From Cloeon dipterum (lineage: Eukaryota; Arthropoda; Insecta; Ephemeroptera; Baetidae), in the NCBI RefSeq assembly GCF_949628265.1, contig NC_088790.1:28896545-28960544 (forward strand): a stretch of DNA of 64,000 bases. The letters are read 5' to 3'. The position numbers and the translations under genes are program-made. Every line of letters starts with the position of its first letter. Positions within the stretch are counted from its first letter, which is position 1. Positions 24,875-42,392 of the stretch are shown here, one piece after another. Under the pieces are notes generated by a model. That model saw only the letters and a list, made by a program, of their open reading frames with translations. It made no database searches and was not told the origin of the DNA.

Positions 24875-27800
24875 TCAAAGCACCGTGATGGACCTTGGCT
24901 GGTAGTCGGGATCAACGCCGAGCCATTTCTGCGGGTTCTTGATTAAAATGCCCTGAATGACCTCGTCAGTCAGCCCCTTGGTCCTCATTTGCGGGACCAC
25001 GTTGAGGAGGATGTGGCTGTAGCCGTGCCCTCCATATTTCATCTGAAACAAACAAAGAAGCGGTGACGAGAAGGAATTCAAAGAGTTCAATTGACTCTGA
25101 CAATGAGAGGCAATTTGTTTATTCGTCCACTCCTCTCCTGTCTGTTTGTGTTTTTATTTATTCATGAATAATTTTCACCCTCTCTTTACCAGTGTTTATT
25201 TCGTTAGAAAATTATATATTCCAATTTTATTGCCATTAAAATTCACTCTTTCTTGAATTTTAATTTTAATAATAAAATCATGTTTTTTTTAATAAATTCA
25301 AGGTGCTTCAATTCAGAATTATATTTACACGAGTGCAAAAAAATAATTAAAAATAAACTAACGAGCCTGTGCTTGGTGTGTACGTCATGGGCGACGGTAA
25401 TCTTGTCTGCGCGTCCATCTTCGACGAGCCACTTGATTCGGTTGACGCGTTCGGCATCGGACGGCATGTCGACCTGCTGGTTGAGCTGATAGAGCGACGT
25501 CTCCATGCCGAACAGGTCGAATTGGCAGTAGAATCCGGTGTCGGCGAAACTCAGCAAGTCCTCCTTGGTGTGCAGCGTGCGGTCGAGGTGGGACAAAACG
25601 CCCTTGTGCCGGTCGCCGCCTGCCTCCAGATAAATCCTCGCGATTTCCTCTGGTGCACCACTGTCGCGACCAGGGTGGAACGAAACTCCAACCCCCAGCT
25701 CCGCTTGCACCACGGCTGCAGCCTCGATCGCCCTCTTTTCGAAAGCTGTTGACAGAGAGATTAAAAAATTGTTAATAAATTAAATTAGGTTTGCAAAACG
25801 ATTGAATGACAAATAATTAAATCAATTTATTGATTATAGCTTGCATGAAATTACACAAAAATTCTTTAAAACCCTCTTTGACGAAGTTTCTGAGCCCACC
25901 AATCGATTTTTTAGGGTCGAATTAGGTAAAGTGGGTCTTTTTTCCGACCGAAAAGCCGAGCGCGACGTGCGAACTTTTTTTCCCGCCAAAACAACATGAA
26001 TGCGAGAAGTGCGCATGCGTCAGAGCTGGCTGGATGTGACAAAGAAGTCATTCGTAGAGGTGGCCATCCTTCTGCAAGTGCTCAAACCGGCTCTGACGCA
26101 TGCGCACTTCTCGCATTCATGTTGTTTTGGCGGGAAAAAAGTTCGCAAGTCGCGCTCGACTTTTCTGTTGGAAAAAATACCATTTTTACCTAGTTTTGAC
26201 CCTTAGGAATCGATTGGTGGGCTCAGAAACTTCGTCAATAACGGTCTTAAAATTGAAAGAAAAAGAATTTATTTAAATTAAATTATATGCAGATATAGTG
26301 CTAAAACCATTTATTATTTTCCGCAAACCAATTAATATTTTTAATGCAAGAGGAAGGCAATATTTGACAATCTAGCCGAGTACCTGACCCTGTAAAGACC
26401 TTTATTTGTTTTAAATTCAATTCAGAAATAATTTAATTTAAATTAAATATTTTCTAATTAATTTTCTAATAATTACTGTTTATAATTAAAAAATATCAAA
26501 ATATCTAGCATTTTCTAAGGCTCCATAATTATTTTATCTCAAGGGGATTTTCCAATGTTTAAAATTTTTTATTCCTTCGCTAATATTTTTTGAGCCTGGA
26601 AATCGAACTAAAATTATCTTTGACAATTGAAAAAAATTGAACTATTTTAAAGAAATGTCTCGTCTCCCATTGTAAAAATTGACCAAAATAAAAATTTTTA
26701 ATAATAATTAATTTTTCTAAATTCCAGCTGCACAAAAGTAAAATTAATAGTGGTGAAAATTTATATTTTGGAAGTGCATCTCACATGTTATGGGCCAAAC
26801 GCTGCCGATTTCCGCGATGACCCCGCATTTGACGTCTGGTGCTTCAGGAACGCCGACAGTCAACTCGTCTCTCATGATGCTGGCCAGCTGCTCGACGGAA
26901 CTGCTCAAAATCGAGTCGCTTCCAAAGGCCAACTGCACGTAGAAGCCTAAATCGAATGACAAACCGAAATAAAAATAAGAACACAATAGAATATAAAGCA
27001 AGTGAATTACGCATTTTTTAATAGAGTGACTGACACAAAATTTATTTTTTATTTTTAGTTACTTTTTAAGACAATGTAAAATTAGCCACTCTAAAAAAAG
27101 GGAAATAAAATTAATATGAATTCCAGTAAAAAGTTTAAAAATTCATTTTCTAGTAAATGGTTTTACTTTGGACCTGTTCCTGCAACGATGTTGACTCCAG
27201 TTTCCTTGCTGGCTTTCACCATGAAGGCGGAGTTCCTGCCGATGCCGTGACAGGTGTTTTCCACGATTGTGCCGCCGCCGCTGCTCTTGAAAACCTTCAG
27301 GTCTTCCAACACGGCTTGGTTCGAACTGTCGTTCTGGAATTCCATGTTAAAGAAGTTGCTGTACCTGCAACGCATTTTAATTAAATTATTATTAAGTTGA
27401 AAAAAATCTCGTCTGGTTCCGACTTACGGATATTGCCGAACGAGTCCGGCATTTCCCAGGTGGATGCTTTTGTCGTCGAAATTGGGCAGTTTGGCGACAT
27501 TTTCCGGTGCCCGCCTGTAAAAAACTTCAGGCTTTTCGGCCACGGTGGCGCTCACGTGCTCGTGGGTCAGCGTGTGACCCAGGTCCTTGACATTCACCTG
27601 CCCCAAAACTGGGGAAAAATTATTTATTAGGCAATTACACCTATTATTTGGTTAAAATAAAATCAAGGTGCTTTTTATTTTTAGTAAAAATTTGTTGGAG
27701 CAAATTTGGAAATTGAATTGAAAAGATATTATTAATCACGAAATAAAATTCTTTCTTCAATCTGGTGTTGTTGTTTTGCACAATAATCTTTGGATTTTTT

Positions 27801-27969
27801 TTTTGTTTGATAAAATCACTCAGCTAGATTAAATTTAAAAGGAATATTCAAATATTATTGAATTGATTCGCTGCAACTACGTAGTTTGAATATGAATAAT
27901 TCATCTCCAAATTACAAATTAATTTAAGAGCGTACCTGTTTGGACGGTGAACTTCTTGCCGGTCGACAT
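24875..27969 (-). CDS. PTER: Phosphotriesterase-related protein (PTER)
   Basis: Zinc-dependent amidohydrolase; mammalian PTER hydrolyses N-acetyltaurine, and insect substrates are not settled. Six exons join in frame (complement): 27936-27969, 27428-27608, 27174-27364, 26785-26946, 25363-25745, 24875-25042; 372 aa against about 349 in mammals. Metal-site residues are all present: HTLTHEH (about H27 and H29), Glu in GVIAEIG (about E181, where bacterial phosphotriesterases have a carboxylated Lys), His in GVSFHPGRD (about H213), His in SHLDRT (about H242) and Asp in TVAHD (about D310). The start is the only Met before the short first exon (MSTGKKFTVQT), which is typical of the family. No signal peptide, so cytosolic. 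A long foldback element sits in intron 4. Confidence 0.97.
25870..26246. mobile_element. Long foldback element in PTER intron 4
   Basis: A 377-bp palindrome with arms of about 155 bp (25870-26033 and 26085-26246) around a spacer of about 50 bp. The arms share, inverted, GACGAAGTTTCTGAGC, CACCAATCGATT, CCCGCCAAAACAACATGAAT and GCGAGAAGTGCGCATGCGTC. TTAA occurs just outside both ends (25866-25869 and 26247-26250). A shorter relative is at 33273-33448. No coding capacity. Confidence 0.8.
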
Positions 27970-29613
27970 GCTTATTATATGATTGCTTTCTTATCTGTGT
28001 TGTTTGCCGAAGGAGAGCAGCTTTACTCTTCACTTCTCGAATTATCACGCAGATGCGCGACGAGTGCAACGGAGCAACTCTCTTTTTATTATCTCCCCAC
28101 CCGACAATTTCACATCTGTGCATACTAATGATTGAATAACAGAACTGAGTGGGAGAGCCACTGTATCTCTCGAACAAAACTATATAAGCAAGTAAGTTCG
28201 TGGGGGCCGTGAAAACTAAAAACAAGCTCGTCAAGATAAAAATATTAAAAAAAAAAGTGGAAAACAAACAGATCGTTCCATTAATTAGGGCTTTTAAAAA
28301 AATTATCTTTTTAAAATTAGTATTTTTCCTTCAGTAAAATGACCTCAGCAATTCCAAAGATGAATTATTTATGCTCTTGCTGATTATTCCGTATCTTATT
28401 TCCCACCTCTGCAATATTTGAGCTCGGAAAACAAAGAAAGGTAGATGCATTTGACTTGAAATGAAAAAAGACGCATCTCATTTTATAAATACCAAAGTTA
28501 TCTTTATTAAAACACATTTATAATAAACAATTCGTGCAAAACAGATCATTCATTATGTTCATATTCATGAATAACACCAAGAAGATGAATTAATAATAAT
28601 AATTGTAATAACCGCTGTGTAACGCTTCTTGATGCAACAATCAATTAATTAATTTTCCCTCAAGCACGCGCTCCTGTTTAACAATAGAAAATATTTCTAT
28701 AAAACCTAAACTCAATTTCACGACACAATAGAGATATATTAATTAATTTTCAAGCAAAGAGACTGAATTATTATCCGTATTGAATAGGACAGGTGTATTG
28801 CACATTTTGTTTGTTTGTTTATTTTTGTGAAAGAAGAAACGGAAGAAACAATATGGTACAGTGTCCGATGCTCAACATGCGCTACAAAAATCATCATCAT
28901 CATCAATTAAGTAATTTGTTCAATTATCATAACAATAGAAGCTTTGGCAATAAAGTATATATTATATTATACAAATTGATTCCACACAATCATCCTTGGA
29001 TCGTCTCGAATTAACTTATTTTCATTTCTCGCTGCTCTCGTGGATAATTAAGTACACTTTCACAACTCGTGCGTGTGAATTAGTTTTAAAAATTTCTTAT
29101 CCAGTTTGCTCGAGTGCGTGAGAACTTGTTTATTTTTTATTTTTTTATTCCTTTTAAGTTTTAATTCCAGAACAACGCGTGTGTGTTTAATTAATTAATT
29201 TAATGTGTGTGTGTGTGTAAGTGTGTATGTGCCTGTTGGAATTCAACATCAGTTTTTGGTCTACACTTGTCAGTCGCGATTGTAGCCTATCGAGAAGGCA
29301 CCTGCAGATTATTTTCTCTTAAATCATCTAGATCAAATACCACCTAGACTGCGCGGTATTCCGTTTTAATTAAGTATTCGCATTACGATAATTATAATAA
29401 TAATATAATCATATTTGTATGGTTTATTTTAATTATTGCTGTTGCTCTGCCGAAGCAAGGACTGGTCCCACAAGCGACAGCACTTTTGCACAGGGAATTT
29501 TTCTCTCATTAACGCCTTAAAACAACGGATTTTTAATTTAAATACGACCAATTGCAGTGAAAAAACGCATTAGTTTCATTCCCTCAGAGGCGAGTTTCCA
29601 GTGTTTAGTGGTC

Positions 29614-29755
29614 AGCGAGCTATGCGCTGTCGAAAAGCGATCTATTTCGCGCCGCGGAGGACTGTGGATGAGCATATAACGCCGCCGGCCAATCAGAACG
29701 TCCATAATCCTCCGCCGCGTGAAATAGATCGCTTTTCAACAGCGCATAACTCGCT
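29614..29755. repeat. Foldback repeat
   Basis: Inverted arms of about 50 bp (29614-29666 and 29705-29755) share GCGCTGT, GAAAAGCGATCTATTT and CGGAGGA in opposite orientation, with a GC-rich spacer of about 35 bp. It has MITE-like structure. If the FoxJ2/3 3' UTR extends here it would form a strong hairpin in that transcript. Confidence 0.7.
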
Positions 29756-32700
29756 TTCATAACAGAAAATTCACCTTGTTTTAAAATTTTCCGGATGTTT
29801 TTAGGTTTGTTTGTCAAGAAAAATCCCCGTGCGTCACATTTCTAAAGTAACAAAAGTGAAAGAGTGCCAATTCGGCGGAACTTTTGCACAGATAGTTATA
29901 CAATTGCATTATTTTGATACAAAACGAGTGTGTGTGACAGTAATTTCCATTTCCTCTTTTTTTACTAATTGCACGTATAATTATCAGATTGAAATTCCTG
30001 TCTTCTTACATGTTTAGAGTGGGGGCAGAATGAACGACATACAAACGCTATCAGGGCTTTCAGCGGAAATTTACAAAGCCTGGTGAAAAAAACTAAACCA
30101 CGTGTTGTTGTATCACAGTTGTTAATTGTTTCAGAAAGAAGTTCGTTCCTCCATCGAATGTCCCAACAAATAACAATCTCTTCTTCATCTTCTTTCGCGG
30201 CTGGCAAAGCAACTTCATTTCTAATCTATAAACCATTAACAACCCACCGTTCTCTCGCGCGTTTTATCTTTTAAGTACCGCTAAATCCTAACTTTAACTA
30301 TTCGCGCGCGAATTTCTTTTTTACATACAATTAGTGGGAGAGAATTAACCGAAAGGAAAAAAAGACGAGAAATTTCCGTTCGCACACTTCGACTCGCGTG
30401 TTGTTGTTGTTTTAATACTGAGTGAGAGAGAGGAGGGGAGGGGATAGGTGCTGAGTTGCGGACGAAATAATGTATATTTTAAGTAACAACTAAACAATTA
30501 TGACACCTGCATTGATGAGAGAGACGAAAAAGAATCGTGTATGTGTATAAAGTACTAAACCCGTATACGCGATATTTAATAAAATAAATCTATACAGTAA
30601 ACATATTATCGTAGAAATAATAATTGTAATAAAATATTATTATCATAATAAATTCATAAACTGAACCGCGAGAAGCAAAAAATGATGGTGTTAAAATTGA
30701 AAGTATTAAAAAAGTTGCAAATGGTTGATCTTTTTTTTTCTCAAAAGGGGGGAAAATTGCGGACGACAAACGAGTTTGTACTGACTTAAGTATTGGCAGC
30801 TGATAAATTCCTGTCGAGCTGAGTGAACATTTAATCATCGGAGCGCATTTATTTACTGTAAATTAATTAAAAAGGTACTTAGCAGTCTGGCGTGGCGAAA
30901 AACCAACAAAACAAAAGAGGTCTACCGGGAGCATAGAAAATAATGTAATATGACTAGCCACTGAAATAAAATAATGTTGTTGTTTGTAAGCATAATTATG
31001 TCTCTTCGATACCTTCCGGTCGGTCCTCTGTGACTCAGTAAAATATCAACATAGAAGGTATACATAAATTCGCGCTCAAATTAATTAATTCGTCTCAAGA
31101 CTGCCTCGAGAAACTCGCGACTCGATCAACAAAAGTGTATATTTTTGGTCGTTAGGTCTTGGAACACAGTCTCGATCGCAGAATGTGATTGTGTGCAGCG
31201 GGGCGGGGCCACCACGGCACCTGGGAAATTCCAAAATGCGTCCTGATTTTCACAATAATATTAAAAAATTAAAAACCAAAGCGGTGAAACGGAAATTGAC
31301 ATGGCTGCTGACAGGCCAGAACGGAAAAGATAATTATTCCGAAAACTAGTCGCTGCCACCATAAAAATTTCAACACAACGTTTTTATGTTGAAAGCGCGC
31401 TTGACGGGCACAAGTTAAAACACATTGGATCTCCTTCCTCAATACAATAAAGCAAGTTAAAAGCACGATTTAGTTCGCATTATTGATTTTAACACACTAG
31501 TCCCCGTCCTCGGACAGGAGGTGATTTTATTTGAAAAAAGACCAAAGGACTCTTAAGCTCTGGGAGGTGGAGAAATTTAATAAAAATAACTCAAGAGGAG
31601 ACTTCAGGGGTCGTTTTTGTTTTTTCCCACACTAGTCCCCGTCCTCGGACAGGAAGTGCTGCGAAAAATGATTTTTTAGCTGGACAGGGATGTTTCCGCT
31701 TGGTTTTCGTAAATCTGGACGCATGGAAGAAATCCCGGCTGCCCGGTTGAGTGAGTGAGTTAGTTGGTTTGTTTGTTTGACGAATCTCTCGAATAATGTC
31801 CGTTAACCAAAGAGCGTGGGGGTATATATATTGCGTGGCGGGCTTGGCAGTAGTTACAAAAAAAAACAAGGGGGGACACAATGAGGTATCAGGTCAGGCC
31901 CATTCTCCTTAAATAGTAGTACAATATCAGCCTTTGGACCTGCGGTCTAGAACTAAATCTCAATCTTTTGTTAAATCATATATAGATAGGTATAATAATT
32001 CTATATCATCGTAATAAAATCAGATGTTCGGGGGGTAAGACGGGGAGGGGCACGGGACAGGGGGTGGCGAGTATTCCAGCTCTAAAAGAAGTAAACTGTT
32101 TGAGCAACTCTCAGTTCATCCACTCGCAAAACTTAAGGGAATCGTAACATTAATTAGAGAAGAATAAAGCAAAAGACACGACGACAAAAAGAAAGAAACA
32201 AAAAAAAACACAAGTTTTGCTAACACGGCACATCTTTGTACTGTTCACTGATAAAAGTGTGTGTTGTTCAGGTATCAAACGATCGGAGCCTTACAACTTA
32301 ACGTACTCGAACGCAAAATTTGTATCGATCCACCCTTTGAACTTCAAGTTGCTCCCCTGCGCGACGGAAAATCAACGAACCGAGGGAGTTTGAACCGACT
32401 TTTCCGTAAAATTATGCCGATAATAGAAAATTTACAAGGTGCTCGAACTTTAAACCTAAAACACAGACCAGCTTACAAAAAGAAACAACTTAAAAAACCG
32501 AATCGTCGAAATTTGCGTGCGTATATCTCACGATACAGCTCATCCTCTTAAATCCTTCCTGCATGTGTTTCATTTTTTGTTTGTCATTTGCATCAATCAA
32601 ATGCCTGATCAGAACTGACGCAGTTCCTTCTTTTTCTTTTTCTGTTTCGCTAAGCAAGCCTTCGACTGCACTCAACATCACAACCCAATCACATGAAACT

Positions 32701-33087
32701 CAAACAGATCCTTTGCAATTCAACAGTGTACTCTAACGATTGTACTTCATCAATATATAATCAACGCTAAGTAATAATGTTATTAAGGCATGCCAACTTG
32801 TCCTAACTTCCCTTCTGGCGCAGCGACAAGGCCTGGATCGAGGGGGTTTCCCGTTTTTACTTTGTCATGGGGTGAATTGTCGGAAGAGAGCCATTCTCCA
32901 TTGTTTCGATAGAGTTACAAATAATTATCACATCATCGAGTTGGCTTTGAATGGGATATTATCGATTTTAAGCAGCACCAATGTTTTTTCGAATTTCGTT
33001 CGTGCCGCGGAAAAAGTCTGATCTCAAAATTCCCTGACTGTGTTTACTTTGATCGGGTGATGAGCGTGAAACTGCAATGATCAGCGT

Positions 33088-33223
33088 TGAAACAGCCAAA
33101 ATCGAGGGGCGTAACCGAGGGAATACAATATGGCAGCGCACCACGCCCCCTTTGAGCGGCGAACCACCATGTTCTCCCCCATATTGTATTTCCTCGGTTA
33201 CGCCCCCCGATTTTGGCTGTTTC
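33088..33223. repeat. Foldback repeat
   Basis: Arms 33088-33134 and 33178-33223 are inverted copies: GAAACAGCCAAAATCG and GAGGGAATACAATATGG on the left, and CCATATTGTATTTCCTCGG and CGATTTTGGCTGTTTC on the right, around a spacer of about 43 bp. It lies 50 bp from the foldback at 33273-33448. Confidence 0.7.
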
Positions 33224-33272
33224 GATGCCGAGAATTTCGGTTACACGTACATAAAAAATCTGGTATTTTTAA

Positions 33273-33448
33273 AGACCGTCTATGACAAAGATTCTGAACA
33301 CACCAATCGATTCCTGAGGGGCAAATTACGTAAAGAGTATATTTTTTGGCGTCGTGTTGGACTTTTAGATCGAAAACAACATCCATTTTACCTGATTCGA
33401 CCCTCAGGAATCGATTGGTGAGCTCAGAAACTTCGTTAAATACCGCCA
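33273..33448. mobile_element. Short foldback element, relative of 25870-26246
   Basis: A 176-bp palindrome. The left arm contains CACCAATCGATTCCTGAGGG and the right arm CCCTCAGGAATCGATTGGTG and CTCAGAAACTTCGTT, the same arm sequence as the longer element in the PTER intron. TTAA lies directly outside both ends (33269-33272 and 33449-33452). Confidence 0.7.
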
Positions 33449-33891
33449 TTAATACCAAAATCCCCGGTGCCAAAGTCGAAGGGAACATCCCTAATCGGGA
33501 CCAGTTGGAGATTGGACTTTTTTCCTCGACATAAACGATTTGTTTTCAGAAAAATGAATAAAATGTTTTTGGCTAAGCTGATAAAAGTTTGACTTGATAT
33601 AACGTCTAAATGACAGAGTGAAATCAATAAAAATCCCATTCCAGTAATGATTCCTCCGTCGACAGAGCTTGGGAAACGTTCAATCAGACGCCTACACAAA
33701 ATATTGCACTTTTAACATCCCAGCATCTTTAAAAGCGGGTGGATTGAGAGCCCTGACGAGGGAGGAGCGGAAACCCTTTCAACCAGGACCAGGTTGGGGA
33801 CGCCAGAACACGAAACGGGTGTTATTCGGGAAGGGCCGCTGCTACCGCTAGCGTGCTACTCCGAGGGGGCGTGGGGCTGACGCGTGGGGGT

Positions 33892-39214
<5,323 letters not shown>

Positions 39215-40695
39215 CTCGTATCACATGTTAGGCAACAATCACGCATGTAAGGATAGCAGCAGTGCCTGGCAGTCCTCATAAATCCCGACCTGAGAAGGAC
39301 AAACTTTTGTTATTAAGGTTGGAATGTGGGTCGCCAGCGTTGGGAGCCAAGTGCAGCGAATTAACGATTTGAAAATGACAGAAACTTGCTCTAGGACTCC
39401 AGGAAGGAAGCTAGGAGGCAGTTTTCCCCGTTTAATCAGCCCAAATTCGCGGTCACGCTGCTTTGTGAATCGCCAGCCGCAGATTAGGAGGCGACAGTTC
39501 CGTTTTTTAAAACCTCGTGCGGCGCGAGACGCGGCGAAAAATTAATCGAAATGGGCTTATTTCGAGTTCGAGTTTACTAGATTGCCATCTCATCTCGATT
39601 TCCGTCCCGTATTGGCCCGGGAAACGGGCTAAAAGCGACCCTCGCGTTCGTCGTGTCGAAAGAAAACAAAGAACCACAAGATTTTTCAGATGTAAATAAA
39701 CAACAGTTTTCGCCTTCCACCGCCTTTTGACGGGCCAAAAATGCGTAGCTCGATTCGTAAATGTGGTGTTTCACACGCTTTTATCGAGTAATCGCGTGTT
39801 TCACGGTTGCAATTGGCGTATTTACCTTCGAAATCAGGATTCATTGCGAAAATTGTGACAGCTGATGAACTCCTACTGATGGAAGCCACGTATCGCAACC
39901 AGAGCCCTCTGAGACGCACAGGCTAACTAACAAATATCAGCGCCAAATTCGAAAGTTGCCAAAGAGGAAAAATGCATGAACGCAGAATACGTCTTAATAT
40001 TCGCGAATTTCGACTCTTAATGAAAAATTGTTGTTGCTGGTGAACGAATATAGGTCAAATTTGAAAAATATAGATGAAAATCTTAAGCAGGGGGACGTAG
40101 ACATCTTGAAATGTGCATTTTCTTGTCGTAAAAATAAAAATTCTCAGCGTTTGTCAGGCGCGTCAAAAGATTTTGGAGTATTTTGTATTAATTTGCAGTG
40201 AAATTGTTCAGATCAAAAGGAAATATTGCTTGCTAATTAAGTTGTAAAACAGCCTACTATCTAATGACCCTATGATTATCCTCTGCGCACACTACTACGC
40301 GCAGATGTAACTTTCGCGTGACCTTGAACCCTATTTTTCCTAAATACAAGATAAGTCCATGATTTCTTGGAAATTCCTGTACTTAATACTCATTGAATGA
40401 GAAATTTGAAAATAATCCTGCAAAGTAATGACTTTTTTGATTGCGATTAACATCGTAATGCGAAAATACCCTTAATTTCAAATTTGGCGCGTCTGAAAGG
40501 ACCTCCTAAATTGGTTGGTCAGCAAACAGTACGCGTGCGTACAAGTCGCGGTGGCAGCAATCGGAAACAGAAAGAGGCGGGCAAGTAACGCGCCATCTTG
40601 GATCTCATCCTATTAGTACAATACAAACTCGTGCTGCAGCCACAGCCAACTCGCTTCTAAGCCTTCTTAGCTTCATTTACGGCGTCCTCACAGCC
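39215..40695. promoter_or_regulatory. Shared upstream region of FoxJ2/3 and SUMO
   Basis: 1.48 kb separates the divergent start codons of FoxJ2/3 (minus) and SUMO (plus). No coding exon is seen. The right part should hold the SUMO promoter and 5' UTR. CGCGCCATCTTGGATCTC at about 40589 resembles a piece of the hAT-like elements (GCCATCTTGGATCTGCGC). No defined transcription-factor site is claimed. Confidence 0.4.
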
Positions 40696-41278
40696 ATGGC
40701 AGACAACCAGGTAAATTTACGTTGAAAAAGCCGAGAATCGTCGCCCGATTATAGGCGGCATCGCGGCCTATTTGCGTTAAATAGCAGGAATCGGCATTAA
40801 GCATGTGTGTGTGTTGTGTTGTAGGATAACAAACCCGACGCCGGTCCCGGCGACGGAAACTCCGAGTACATCAAGCTCAAAGTCGTCGGCAACGTGAGTG
40901 CAGCATTATTTCCTCGTTGTTGCATAATTTAATCGCGTCATTTTTGTACAGGACTCGAACGAAATCCACTTCAGGGTGAAGATGACCACTCAGATGGGCA
41001 AGCTGAAGAAATCCTACAGTGAACGAGTGGTACGTTGTTTTTGTTGGTCACGAGGCTTCCACGATTTTGAAACAATTTATTTCAGGGTGTACCTGTCACA
41101 TCGCTTAGATTTTTGTTTGATGGCAGGAGAATCAATGACGACGAGACTCCGAAGCAGGTGCGTTTGAATTTTTTGAATGTTTTCAACGCCGACATTTATG
41201 CTCTGTCTTCAGCTCGAGATGGAGAATGATGATGTGATCGAGGTGTACCAAGAGCAGACTGGCGGCAGGCTGGCTTGA
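40696..41278 (+). CDS. SUMO: SUMO precursor (Smt3)
   Basis: Small ubiquitin-like modifier conjugated to lysines of mainly nuclear proteins. Five exons: 40696-40710, 40825-40893, 40952-41029, 41086-41157, 41213-41278; 300 nt, 99 aa. All junctions are phase 0 with consensus sites. It shows the SUMO beta-grasp signature: EYIKLKVVGNDSNEIHFRVK, MGKLKKSY, FLFDGRRI, TPKQLEMENDDVIEVYQEQTGG. The precursor ends QTGG-RLA, so a SUMO protease must remove three residues to expose Gly95-Gly96 for activation. The flexible N-terminus (MADNQDNKPDAGPGDG) lacks a clear psi-K-x-E site, so efficient chain formation is not predicted. Possible poly(A) signal AATAAA at 41573. Confidence 0.98.
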
Positions 41279-41522
41279 AACGGCAAAAAGCTGGTGTTGT
41301 GCTTCTCCTCAGGCAGGAAAGAGATTTCGGCCGAGGAATACAGCCGGACTAAGTGTCTATTTATAATTACGCTGATTCAAGACGACTCACACTTCACAGT
41401 GTTTCTCAAAATTCCCACAAATTTCCATACCAAAAAATCCAAGTGCAGTTTCTACTCTAAAATCAGCCCAAGACTTGCATTACGTTTAATGTCTCTAATG
41501 ATCTATGTTCTCTTAAAGCAGA

Positions 41523-41634
41523 TTTTGATTTTGGCATGACACTCGAGCAATGCCGACATTGTATTCTAATTAAATAAATAAATTGGTCCTCGTTTTTATA
41601 GTTAAGGGAACTCGCTGGTTTAATTAAATAAACG
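41523..41634 (+). repeat. SUMO 3' UTR segment, duplicated at 42210-42316
   Basis: Contains GATTTTGATTTTGGCATGA, GAGCAATGCCGACATT and CCTCGTTTTTATAGTTAAGG, all of which recur in order about 690 bp downstream. It includes the probable SUMO poly(A) signal. Confidence 0.75.
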
Positions 41635-41689
41635 ATCAAACAACATCAGATAATTTCACGTACCTAAGTTGATATCAAATGCAAATCAA

Positions 41690-42180
41690 CCAAAAATTCC
41701 TCAAGTTAATTTTTTCTGGTGCATTAATTTTAATAATAATTCGTTAAATACTGATTCTTCTGTAAATTCTTCAAAGAATTTTCATACATTCCGAATCGAA
41801 CGGCTAGTATTATTAAAAAACAAAATTAAATTGATATGATTTATCAATTGTAAAATTGTTTGTTGAAATTTTTCACTTAATAACGACTTATTTTTTAGTT
41901 CAGCTCGCCCCCTACAGCCGAAAATATATTTATTAAATTAAAATTTCATTTTTATATTTACTGCCCTAAATATATGTTATTTAAAAAATTAAAGATAAAA
42001 ATAAATTAGATTTTTCAGTTCACAAAAACAAAAATGATTTAAAAGTAATCACTTATTTTAATTACGTTTCCATGGCCGGAAAAGAGATTTTTGTAGTAAT
42101 TACGAGGCCTTTCGGAAATTTAAAATTGCCCACCATCGATTCGTCTAGAAAAAATACAATATATTTTATATACCAATTAA
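41690..42180 (+). repeat. Dispersed AT-rich repeat, copy 2
   Basis: Counterpart of 37355-37860, sharing TGCATTAATT, TAATAATAATTCG, TTACGTTTCC and GTCTAGAAAAAA in order. It lies between the two copies of the SUMO 3' segment. Confidence 0.5.
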
Positions 42181-42209
42181 CAAAAATTGGATTTTAATTT
42201 TTTCCGCTT

Positions 42210-42316
42210 TTGATTTTGGCATGATACTCAAGCAATGCCGACATTTAATTCTAATTACATTAATTGATCCTCGTTTTTATAGTTAAGGGGACTCGTTGGT
42301 TTAATTAAACAAAAAA
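42210..42316 (+). repeat. Duplicated SUMO 3' UTR segment
   Basis: Second copy of 41523-41634 with scattered substitutions (TTTTGGCATGATACTCAAGC here, TTTTGGCATGACACTCGAGC in the UTR). No SUMO coding sequence accompanies it. Confidence 0.75.
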
Positions 42317-42392
42317 CATTTAAGTTATTTCCATTGTACCTAACAATACGTTTATTCGTACTATTCGTGGTTACAAAATATTTTTCGATTAA

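Larger units (their letters stand above)
27970..33891. other. Long gene-free stretch, probably including FoxJ2/3 3' UTR
   Basis: No exon with family or splice support. On the minus strand it follows the FoxJ2/3 stop codon. Minus-strand AATAAA motifs occur, for example TTTATT near 28503. Vertebrate FOXJ3 has a multi-kilobase 3' UTR, so a similar UTR is plausible here but is an inference. It also holds the PTER promoter (27970 onward), a CA/TG microsatellite near 29200, foldbacks at 29614-29755, 33088-33223 and 33273-33448, and two near-identical 24-bp strings (ACTAGTCCCCGTCCTCGGAC...) at about 31497 and 31630. Confidence 0.45.
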
